Shown here one piece after another: positions 24,592 to 32,145 of a stretch of DNA of 64,000 bases. The position numbers and the translations under genes are program-made. The stretch comes from Phragmitibacter sp965284365 (GTDB taxonomy: Bacteria > Verrucomicrobiota > Verrucomicrobiia > Verrucomicrobiales > Verrucomicrobiaceae): positions 6,262,001 through 6,326,000 of the forward strand of contig OZ260079.1 in assembly GCA_965284365.1 (NCBI GenBank), in the 5' to 3' direction. The notes beneath the pieces were generated by a model. That model worked only from the letters and a program-made list of their open reading frames with translations, ran no database searches and had not been told where the DNA came from. Numbering within the stretch: the stretch's first letter is position 1; each line of letters begins with the position of its first letter.

Positions 24592-26178
24592 GTGAACTCC
24601 AGCTTCATAACCCATCTGCTCCTCGCCTCGGCGCTGGGAATGCCTGTTTTGAGCGACGCGGAGGCTCAAGCGCCGGCGCTGCCACCGGCTCAGGCTCAGG
24701 GTTTACCGTCGGCAATCACGCCGCGGCCACCGGAGTTGGAGCAGTTGCGCCAGCGCATGTCCCGCCGCGCTTTTGAGCAATCCCGCGAACTCACCGATCT
24801 TTACATCAAAGCCCTCGCCACCGCAGAGCGCGATGCCGCAGCGCAGGGCGACTATGAACAAGCGCTGGCAGCGCAACGCAGGCGGCTGGAGCTGGCCGAC
24901 CTCTCGGCCTGCACCTTTGCGGGGCCAGTCCCGGCGAACTCGATCAATCTCAAGCCCGCCGACGCCCGCCTCATCGCAGGCGTAACCTACAACCGCACCA
25001 CGGATCTTCTAATCGGCTGGACCATGGCGAACTGCACCGCCACCTGGGACATCCCCTCCACCATTACGCCGGGCATCTACAATCTCTCGGTGCTCTACAG
25101 TTCCGCACCGGAATCTGGCAAAACCATCACCGGCTATCTGGAGGTGGACGCCGCTTCCTCCGGCCTCGTACCACTCTCCCCAAACCCGCCGACACCGCTC
25201 ATGACGAGCTCTGACTGGGGCACCTTCCAGCCGTGCCGTCTGCCTCAGATAAGGGTGACGCGTTCCGCCACAGTGCGTCTCGTCCTGCGGATGACCCAGC
25301 CCTCGGACACGACCGACACCCTGCACGTGAGGGGGGTGCGCCTCATTCCTGTGTCACAGGCGGTCACGACACCGCTGGCGAATGGATCCGCCCCGGCGGG
25401 GAACGAATTGGAGAAGCTCCAGCAGCGCCAGTCCCGCGATTTTCAGGATGCCATCAAGCCTCTCGTGCGATCCTACCGGAAGACGCTGTCGGATCTTTTT
25501 GGCAATACCAAGGAAGATGCCGAAGGCGGGAAATGGGCGGAGTTGCGTAGCGAATTGCGGAAAGTGGATCAATGGCTGGACAAGCCTGCAAACGCGGCGA
25601 GTCCGGTCAAAAGCAAGCTGAATCCCATTGCCGCCAGCGAGGAGTGGACAGACGCGCGCTTCGTGGAAGTCCCAACAAATACAGGCGACCACTTTGTCCT
25701 TTCGCGCGGAGGCAAACAGTTCCCCGTCCGGCTCATCGGCGTGGCCTGCCCTCCGGTACACTTGACGACCACTCCGGATTTCCGCCGGCTCTGCCGCTAC
25801 TTCAGCATCACGCCCGAGAGCGCGCTTCTCATCGGTCAGCAGGCGCGCTTGCTCACGACCTCTTTGTTGAATCAGCAGGAGCTTCGAGTCTCCGCTAGTG
25901 GCGTGACGGATCGCGCTGGCGCGGCTTTCGTCTCCGTGCAAATCCCGATTCTGGGTGACCTCGCTGCGGTGCTCGTGGACAACGGCCTCGCAGGTGTCAA
26001 TCCGGCCAAGCCTCTTTCTCCAGAGGACGTTCCCATGGAAGAAAGCTACCAACTGGCCCTCCAACTTCGCGAGGAAGCCGCCCGTCTCGCGGCCAAACCG
26101 CCGGGTGCTTGGGCCTTGCGGTCCGACCGTCCTCCCAATCCCGAAGACTTTGCCCCCGGGCCTCCGCCGCAATCCTAG
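24592..26178 (+). CDS. Secreted coiled-coil/beta-sandwich protein with a degenerate SNase-like domain
   Basis: A 528-residue protein starting at a GTG that gives a signal peptide (FITHLLLASALGMPVLSDAEA). Residues about 45-100 are helical with QGDYEQALAAQRRRLELADL. Residues about 110-230 form a beta domain with TATWDIPSTITPGIYNLSVLY, the counterpart of its neighbours' motif. A second helical part follows at about 265-345. Residues about 353-472 look like a staphylococcal-nuclease fold: FPVRLIGVACPP, GQQARLLTTSLL, VTDRAGAAFVSV and AAVLVDNGLAGV line up with the VRLxGIDxPE, GxxAxxxLxxLL, DRYGR and LVxxGLA blocks. The catalytic Asp, Glu and second Arg are replaced, so it is probably not a nuclease. 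It lies 52 bases after the first gene of the set. Confidence 0.72.
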   Translation: MNSSFITHLLLASALGMPVLSDAEAQAPALPPAQAQGLPSAITPRPPELEQLRQRMSRRAFEQSRELTDLYIKALATAERDAAAQGDYEQALAAQRRRLELADLSACTFAGPVPANSINLKPADARLIAGVTYNRTTDLLIGWTMANCTATWDIPSTITPGIYNLSVLYSSAPESGKTITGYLEVDAASSGLVPLSPNPPTPLMTSSDWGTFQPCRLPQIRVTRSATVRLVLRMTQPSDTTDTLHVRGVRLIPVSQAVTTPLANGSAPAGNELEKLQQRQSRDFQDAIKPLVRSYRKTLSDLFGNTKEDAEGGKWAELRSELRKVDQWLDKPANAASPVKSKLNPIAASEEWTDARFVEVPTNTGDHFVLSRGGKQFPVRLIGVACPPVHLTTTPDFRRLCRYFSITPESALLIGQQARLLTTSLLNQQELRVSASGVTDRAGAAFVSVQIPILGDLAAVLVDNGLAGVNPAKPLSPEDVPMEESYQLALQLREEAARLAAKPPGAWALRSDRPPNPEDFAPGPPPQS

Positions 26179-26189
26179 CCCAGTCGCTC

Positions 26190-27053
26190 ATGATGCGCTC
26201 CCGATTTGCCCTGATCCAGCTCTTCCTTGGCCTACTGGCCTCGGGGCCGCTGGCCCAACAAGTGATTGCACAAGCCGCCGCCGCCCCCGCGCCTGCGCCG
26301 CCAGCGACAGTTGTTGCCCCTCATCAGGATCCGCCGAACCGGCTGGCGCAGATCGAACGCACCTATCAGGCCAATCTACGGCTTCGGCATCAGCCGGTGC
26401 TACAGGAATATATCCGGGAGTTAGAAGCGCTGCGCCAGCGCTTCACGGCCCAGCGGCGTTACGATGATGCGAAAGCTGTGGATACGGAGCTGCTTCATCT
26501 GCGAACCGTCAGCTCCACCAGCGGGGTCTTGTCTTACGCCTCACTCACCGCACCCGGAGGCAATGCAGCGGCCTCGGCTAGCCCGAACAACCTGGCGGGT
26601 TCAGACAACAACATGCCGGAGGGCAAACCTCCGAAGCCCGGCAAGCCTGCCCAGGCCCTGGTCCTCTCCTATGAAACCGCCACCGCCAGCCCAAAGGAAA
26701 GCGATCCGGTGAAACGCGCGGTGCCTTTGGGAACTGCCACCTGGCAGGCCTCCGCTCTGCCCGCTGGCACCTATGACATCCACCTTCTCTACACGGGCAC
26801 AGACTGGGGACGTGACCTGCCGCTCACCATCAGCTATGCCGGCCAGCAGCTCTCTGCAAACCTCCGCCAGGGCCAGGAAACGAAGTCCACCGATCAATTT
26901 CGCATCCGGCGTATCGCCACGATCACCCTCCCCAGTTCCACCCCGGCGGACACGTTCACTCTGGCAGTAGCAACGCCTTCCCCCGCGAAGTTCTGGGTTC
27001 GGAGCGTGATCTTCTCACGCAAGGATGATGTGAACGCGCCGCCTTCGAGCTAA
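26190..27053 (+). CDS. Secreted coiled-coil/beta-sandwich protein, third of three
   Basis: A 287-residue protein with a signal peptide (MMRSRFALIQLFLGLLASG) and an Ala/Pro linker. A helical segment follows (NRLAQIERTYQANLRLRHQP, with RRYDDAKAVDTELLHLR), then a Ser/Gly/Pro-rich spacer, then a beta domain with ATWQASALPAGTYDIHLLYT. The two underlined segments match the first two genes in order and spacing, so all three look like products of tandem duplication. The ATG at 26190 is 11 bases after the previous stop, which suggests a single transcript. I do not recognise a named family. It is convergent with the oxidoreductase gene that follows. Confidence 0.7.
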   Translation: MMRSRFALIQLFLGLLASGPLAQQVIAQAAAAPAPAPPATVVAPHQDPPNRLAQIERTYQANLRLRHQPVLQEYIRELEALRQRFTAQRRYDDAKAVDTELLHLRTVSSTSGVLSYASLTAPGGNAAASASPNNLAGSDNNMPEGKPPKPGKPAQALVLSYETATASPKESDPVKRAVPLGTATWQASALPAGTYDIHLLYTGTDWGRDLPLTISYAGQQLSANLRQGQETKSTDQFRIRRIATITLPSSTPADTFTLAVATPSPAKFWVRSVIFSRKDDVNAPPSS

Positions 27054-27080
27054 CAACGCAACGCGCTCAAACATTAACCG

Positions 27081-28289
27081 TCATGCTTTCAGGCCGCTGA
27101 GATCAGCCGTGAAGGATTTGGCATCGCGGATGAATTCATCCCAAGTGACGCTGCGGCCTGCTTTGCCGGCATGCTCGCCGAACAGCGTGAGTAAAGTGCT
27201 CTCCACCGCGGACTGAATCGTGGGATTCCCATTGGGATTCTTGGAGACGATGGCATCCAGGAAGCCCGCAACATTGTGGACGGTGCCGGAGCGGTAAAGG
27301 TCCTTGGATTCTCCGCCTGCCCAGAAGCTATCTTTGCCGCCGCGAATCATGACGCGACCGCCGAACTTGCTGGTGAACGCACCTTTCGATCCCATGAAAC
27401 GATTGTCATTGCGGCCCAGTGAACCCCAGGCGCTGTATTGCCGAGAGCTGAAGGTGACCGCCCCTTTGGCAAACTGAAACACCAGCGCGTAGTGATCGGA
27501 GACATCGCCGATATTATCCGGGCGTCCTCCGCGACCGCACAGGCCACTCACCTGCACCGGGCGGCCAAAGGCCCAGCTCACGATATCCAGCGCGTGAATG
27601 TTCTGCTCGGTGATGATATCCGCCGCTAGATCGCGATGACGGATCCAGTTCTTCAGGCGGCCTTCCGGCGTGTCGTCTTGTTCGCTTTGTAGAGGAATGA
27701 GTTCAGCTTCGTAACCGCACTCGCCGAAAAGCAGGTCGCCAATCTGACCGTCATGAATGCGTTTGATACCTTCCTGAAAGAAGGCATCACCCCGGCATTG
27801 CACATCCGCGATGACCACGATGCCTTTCGCCGCAGCGTCCTTTGCCAACTGGCGGATGACTTCGCAGCCCGCCACATCAATAGCCACCGGTTTGGCAATG
27901 AGCACATGCTTTCCAGCCGCAACCGCATCGATCGCCTGCTGCACATGGAAGAACGGCGGACTGTGAATGGCGATGACATCCACATGCTCCAACATGCGCT
28001 TGTAGCCATCCAGCCCGCTGAAACACTTGTCCTCAGGCACACCGTGTTCCTTGCCGAATGCCAGCGCACGATCCGGAAAGTAATCCGCCACGGCAGTGAG
28101 CTTGAAGCCAGGGTTCTCCTGAAAGACTCCCGTTACCAGTTTGCCACGCCCACCACAGCCGATGTTTCCCACACGAAACGCAGGGCCAGTGTAGGCAGGC
28201 TTGGTAGGTTCTTTAGTGGAGTCTTGGGCTTGCAACTGGCTCGTGAGAGCGAGCAGGCCGGCGGTGTTGAGGAAGGAGCGGCGATTCAT
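27081..28289 (-). CDS. Gfo/Idh/MocA family oxidoreductase with Tat signal
   Basis: A 402-residue NAD(P)-dependent sugar or inositol type dehydrogenase. The N-terminal MNRRSFLNTAGLLALTSQ is a twin-arginine-type export signal, so the enzyme is likely periplasmic, as for many Verrucomicrobia members. The Rossmann motif FRVGNIGCGGRGKLVTG is followed by the conserved HVLIAKPVAIDVAG (the catalytic-Lys EKP-like motif appears as AKP) and a C-terminal domain with GRPVQVSGLCGRGGRPDN. The substrate is not determinable. It begins 42 bases downstream of the GH16 gene, and the run continues upstream to a two-component system, so a role in using a sugar released by the glycosidase is plausible. Confidence 0.88.
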   Translation of the reverse strand: MNRRSFLNTAGLLALTSQLQAQDSTKEPTKPAYTGPAFRVGNIGCGGRGKLVTGVFQENPGFKLTAVADYFPDRALAFGKEHGVPEDKCFSGLDGYKRMLEHVDVIAIHSPPFFHVQQAIDAVAAGKHVLIAKPVAIDVAGCEVIRQLAKDAAAKGIVVIADVQCRGDAFFQEGIKRIHDGQIGDLLFGECGYEAELIPLQSEQDDTPEGRLKNWIRHRDLAADIITEQNIHALDIVSWAFGRPVQVSGLCGRGGRPDNIGDVSDHYALVFQFAKGAVTFSSRQYSAWGSLGRNDNRFMGSKGAFTSKFGGRVMIRGGKDSFWAGGESKDLYRSGTVHNVAGFLDAIVSKNPNGNPTIQSAVESTLLTLFGEHAGKAGRSVTWDEFIRDAKSFTADLSGLKA

Positions 28290-28331
28290 GGAGGAGATGT
28301 TGTCTGAGTGGTGGAGAGGTTTTTTGGTTAG

Positions 28332-29192
28332 TTACGAAGCAGATGGTGGCATGGCATATACGCGCACATAGTCCACGAGCATTTCATCTTCGTGCAAACG
28401 GCTGCGATCCAGGCGAGGGCGTTCCCACTCGTGGCACTGCAGGCTCACGATGATGAATTGGTCCACCTTCGAGACCACTTCGGTTTCCCGCATCACTTCA
28501 TGACCCTCGAGGTAGAACACACAAGCGTCCTCCGTCCACAGTAGACCGACGGTATGGAAGTCATCACATAGTTCCGCCTCCTTGTCAGATGTGGATTGTG
28601 GTAGAAGGGATAACACAAATGACTCATCGGCCCGCGCCTTGGAACGCACGATGGTGCCTTTGGGATCGGGATAGTAGATGTTAATCCCAACGACATCTTT
28701 CTTCCGGCCCTCACCAAAGAACTCGAGGACATCTATCTCCGCACCTGTCGCCGCAGGCCCTAGGGCGAGCTGCTCCGGCGTTTCTTTGCCACGCAGAACG
28801 CTCTGCAACCAGAAGCAGCCGTGGTGCCCTTGCAGACGCTGGAACTTAACGCGGCACTCGTAGTAGCCGTAGCGGCGCTCAAAGAGGCCTTTGCTCTGGA
28901 TGGTGCCGCTGAAAATCGTGCCATCACGTTCAAAACTGCGCAGATGGAGTTTCCCCTCCCCAACCCTCACCGCTTCCGGGCTATACGATGCCTGAGGATA
29001 TTGATATTTGCGGATCGTCCATTTGGCGCTGTCCACCGCATCGCCGTCAAATTCGTCACCCCAGATCTTTTCGTAACCTCTCGGTACGAACGAAGGCTGC
29101 GCCTCTTCCGCCAACAGGGGAAAAGCCAGCAGCAAGGCGGCCACACTGAGCAGCCTGGACAGAAAGTAACGATGATAATGAGCGCGATCCAT
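28332..29192 (-). CDS. Glycoside hydrolase family 16 protein
   Basis: A 286-residue secreted beta-glycanase of family GH16, which cleaves beta-1,3(4)-glucans, agar-like or related polysaccharides. The signal peptide (SVAALLLAFPLLAEE) precedes the jelly-roll domain, with KIWGDEFDGDAVDSAKW opening the fold. The catalytic ExDxxE motif is GAEIDVLE (Glu152 nucleophile, Asp154, Glu157 acid/base). RYGYYECRVKFQRLQG and the closing MLVDYVRVYAMP are also typical. Substrate specificity is not visible. ATG at 29192 is chosen over a GTG two codons earlier. It lies 84 bases downstream of the response-regulator gene and 42 bases before the oxidoreductase. Confidence 0.93.
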   Translation of the reverse strand: MDRAHYHRYFLSRLLSVAALLLAFPLLAEEAQPSFVPRGYEKIWGDEFDGDAVDSAKWTIRKYQYPQASYSPEAVRVGEGKLHLRSFERDGTIFSGTIQSKGLFERRYGYYECRVKFQRLQGHHGCFWLQSVLRGKETPEQLALGPAATGAEIDVLEFFGEGRKKDVVGINIYYPDPKGTIVRSKARADESFVLSLLPQSTSDKEAELCDDFHTVGLLWTEDACVFYLEGHEVMRETEVVSKVDQFIIVSLQCHEWERPRLDRSRLHEDEMLVDYVRVYAMPPSAS

Positions 29193-29276
29193 GTTCACGA
29201 GAAAGAACGGAACCCAAGCTCAATTCATAACGCCAGTCTTGTCGCGAAAAATCGCTACAAAGACCATCCTCACTAA

Positions 29277-29921
29277 CTATTCCAGGCGGCGATATTTGGC
29301 GACCGCCTGACTCCGTGATTGCACATGGAGCTTCTCATAGATGCGGCGGATGTGCGTGTTCACGGTATGAGTGGAAATGCCGAGTTGCTCGCCGATCTCC
29401 TTGTAAAGAAAGCCCTTCGAGAGCAGTTCCAGCACTTCCCGTTCGCGCGCCGCCAGCGTATTCAGATCAGCGCGATCCTGCGGCGAGGCCGCTTGTTGCC
29501 GATGGTGGAAGAAGTTTACCACACGCCGGGCAATCTCAGGAGACATGGGCGAGCCGCCCCGGTGCGCTTCGAGAATGGCCGCCACCACTTCCTTCGCAGG
29601 AGTACGTTTCAAAAGATAGCCCACCGCTCCTGCTTTTAATGCATCGAAGATCAGCGTGCTCTCCTCATACATGGTTAGCATGAGGCAGAGCACCTGAGGA
29701 TGCGTCTCCTTCATGCGGGAGACGAAGTCGATGCCACTCATTCCCGGCAGATTGATATCCACCAAGAGCGCCTGCGGTTGCTCACTGCGCAAGCCCTCCA
29801 GGGCTTTTTCTGCTGTGCGGTAATGCGTCAGGCAGTCCACTTCCTTTGAGATATCAAAGTAGCGCCGCAGCGTGGCCGCGAAAGGCGTGTCATCTTCAAT
29901 CATGGCGATGGTCACAGGCAT
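29277..29921 (-). CDS. LuxR/NarL-type response regulator
   Basis: A 214-residue two-component regulator. The receiver domain (MPVTIAMIEDDTPFAATL) has the phosphoacceptor Asp55 in LLVDINLPG and the conserved Lys in YLLKRTPAKEVV. The C-terminal LuxR helix-turn-helix spans about residues 150-210, with LAAREREVLELLSKGFLYKE and STHTVNTHIRRIYEKL. Its gene follows the histidine kinase by four bases, so the two form one unit. It should bind DNA as a dimer after phosphorylation; the GH16 gene 84 bases downstream is the most obvious target or co-regulated partner. Confidence 0.95.
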   Translation of the reverse strand: MPVTIAMIEDDTPFAATLRRYFDISKEVDCLTHYRTAEKALEGLRSEQPQALLVDINLPGMSGIDFVSRMKETHPQVLCLMLTMYEESTLIFDALKAGAVGYLLKRTPAKEVVAAILEAHRGGSPMSPEIARRVVNFFHHRQQAASPQDRADLNTLAAREREVLELLSKGFLYKEIGEQLGISTHTVNTHIRRIYEKLHVQSRSQAVAKYRRLE

Positions 29922-29925
29922 GGAG

Positions 29926-32037
29926 TCAAAGAGGTATTCGCAGTTCTACTACTGTGCCACCACCACCAGGTTTGGTTTCCACCTTGCAATGGCCGTCCAG
30001 CGAGGAAAGCCGAGATTGCATGTTATTCAGACCATCCTTCTCCGAACCGCTCAGATCAGCAGGCAGGCCGACGCCGTTGTCCGCAATGCTTACCGTGAAA
30101 CGTCCATCAACATAGCGAAGGGTCAGCATCACCTCCGTGGCATGGGCGTGTTTGACCACGTTTTGCAAGGCCTCCTGAAACGCCAGAAAGAGTTGATGCC
30201 TGCGTCGTGAAGTCACTGGCAGATCCGGCCAGTCATGAGGGACATCCTGGCGGCAGGCGATACCAAGTGGCGTGAGGTATTCGCGAGCCACTTGCGTGAG
30301 ATAGCCGGCCAGATGCGCGAGGTTGTCATTGCCCGGATTCACCGCCCACACCACCCCATCAAGGGCGGCGACACTCGCGCGGGCCGTATCCGTGAGTTGG
30401 CATAGCCGCCCCCGCGCTTCATCACTCAAAGCCAGTTCCTCTGCCACGATCTCATGCAGCACGGCCAGTTGGGTGAGTTGCGAGCCGACCGTGTCGTGCA
30501 TGTCGCGCGCAATACGGGCTCGCTCTTTCTCCAGCTCCTGCCGCCGCTCCAGTTCCGCCACGCGCGCCGCCATCACCCGATGGCTGATCCACCACACCGC
30601 CAGCGCCGAGAGCAGACCAGCTGCCACCAGCGCACCTATCTGAGCCCAAGGCCGTTGCCAGAGCGGCAGCGGCACGCGCAAAGGCAGGCGGTAGATGGCC
30701 TCATTCCAGACCTGATCAGAGTGCCGGATCTGAGCTTGAAATTCATAGTCACCCGGTGGTGGCGTGCGGCTCTCCACCGTGCCCTGCCCGGTGCCCGGAA
30801 GCCAGTCATCATGGAACCCCGCGATCCTCCATCTGCGCCCCAAGCCCGCAGGGTCCTCTTCCCTCGGATAGGAAATCGCAAGCCGGAGCCACGAAGCGTT
30901 TTCAGGAATCTCCATGACCTGTGCATTGGCGTTGAGCGTCTTCTCTCCAGCCTGCACTGTGACACCGAGCGGCACCATCACCTCATAGGCTTCCACCTCC
31001 GCGATCTGCGGTGAATAGGGCACAGCGCTGTCACTGCGAATACGCAGATACCGGCCCGTGAAGTCCCCTTCCCCATCCGCCGCACTGACGACTTCATTCA
31101 CGCCGGATGAACCCAGGCTACCAACCGAGCCGTCTTTCCGATAGTGACATCGCCACACTGGCTGGCCCCCAGCACTCGGTAGATCACGATAAAGCTCCAG
31201 CCACACCCGCGTGAAACGATTGATCTCCAAGGCATCCGGCCGAAGGCGAAACCGCAGGTGATCCAGCGCAACCTGCCGCTTCAGATCGACCTCAAAGGAA
31301 AACGTCTCCTGCATGTCGGGTGCAGGAGGCCGGGCATAGGTCGAAGGGATTCCATCTGTCAGGAATCCTGGCTCCATACCTTCGGTCAAAGGATGAGAAG
31401 CTTTCACCGGACAACCCAGCGCAACGTTTGAAGTCGCAGTCGCGCGGCGCTCCACTTTGATCTCGTTCAGCACGCTCGCCACATCCTCGGACTTGCTGCC
31501 TTCAGGTTTAAACACGTCCAGCCGCAGGCCCGTGATCCTGTCGAAAGGCAGCGAGAAATCGACGATGAAAAAGCTGGCAGTCGTCACGGGCCCATTGAAT
31601 CGCAGTCGGCCATCCTGACGGATGATCGTGCCTTGGTTCGCATTGAACCATACGGGGAAAACAGGCTCCCATCGGCTCGCAAGCGACGGAGAGTCATCCT
31701 CTGTGGCCGACAGCGCAAACTCCTGGAATGGTCCCCCCACGACACCGCCTCCCTGAAACCACAGGCTGCATCTTGCCCGGCGGTTGCCAAACGGCTCCTG
31801 ACAGCGGAGTACCAGCGAAGCCGGTGCATCTTTCTGCGGCGTTGCTCGCCACCCGCCTGAGCCCTCAACATTGCCATCCACGACGGCCGCCAGTTGCTCC
31901 ATGGGTTGCACAGGCGAAGATGCCACCGGACTTAGCACCACCACCGGGCCGGACGCAGCTACCTGAGCAGCCGTCTGCACGAAGGGCAGGGACAGGCCGC
32001 AGCAAAGAAAAACTAGCATGACACGGGCGCAAGTCAT
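29926..32037 (-). CDS. Sensor histidine kinase with discoidin-like and Y_Y_Y domains
   Basis: A 703-residue membrane sensor. A signal peptide (VMLVFLCCGLSLPFVQTAAQ) is followed by a long extracytoplasmic part of about 440 residues. It holds one or two galactose-binding-like (F5/8 discoidin) modules; the second opens with NVALGCPVKASHPLTEG...FLTDG. A Y_Y_Y-type beta domain (SRTPPPGDYEFQAQIRHSDQ) ends at a membrane helix (IGALVAAGLLSALAVWWISH). The cytoplasmic part is a HisKA_3 kinase with phosphoacceptor His514 in RIARDMHDTVGSQLTQ, and an ATPase with IADNGVGLP. The extracellular modules suggest it senses a carbohydrate. The ATG at 32037 is preferred because it fits the signal peptide. Confidence 0.9.
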   Translation of the reverse strand: MTCARVMLVFLCCGLSLPFVQTAAQVAASGPVVVLSPVASSPVQPMEQLAAVVDGNVEGSGGWRATPQKDAPASLVLRCQEPFGNRRARCSLWFQGGGVVGGPFQEFALSATEDDSPSLASRWEPVFPVWFNANQGTIIRQDGRLRFNGPVTTASFFIVDFSLPFDRITGLRLDVFKPEGSKSEDVASVLNEIKVERRATATSNVALGCPVKASHPLTEGMEPGFLTDGIPSTYARPPAPDMQETFSFEVDLKRQVALDHLRFRLRPDALEINRFTRVWLELYRDLPSAGGQPVWRCHYRKDGSVGSLGSSGVNEVVSAADGEGDFTGRYLRIRSDSAVPYSPQIAEVEAYEVMVPLGVTVQAGEKTLNANAQVMEIPENASWLRLAISYPREEDPAGLGRRWRIAGFHDDWLPGTGQGTVESRTPPPGDYEFQAQIRHSDQVWNEAIYRLPLRVPLPLWQRPWAQIGALVAAGLLSALAVWWISHRVMAARVAELERRQELEKERARIARDMHDTVGSQLTQLAVLHEIVAEELALSDEARGRLCQLTDTARASVAALDGVVWAVNPGNDNLAHLAGYLTQVAREYLTPLGIACRQDVPHDWPDLPVTSRRRHQLFLAFQEALQNVVKHAHATEVMLTLRYVDGRFTVSIADNGVGLPADLSGSEKDGLNNMQSRLSSLDGHCKVETKPGGGGTVVELRIPL

Positions 32038-32145
32038 GAGGCTTGGGTCAGCATACTCGCATGTCCCGGGGTTACGAGCATTCTCAGGCATGTAGCGAAT
32101 TCTCGCGACATGACGGAAGCCAAACGGTGGACACTATAGGAGCCC

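Noticed and set aside
25354..26172. Minus-strand open frame opposite the SNase-like gene (272 residues)
   Set aside because: The plus-strand frame has a signal peptide, a coherent domain order and paralogues on both sides; the opposite frame does not.
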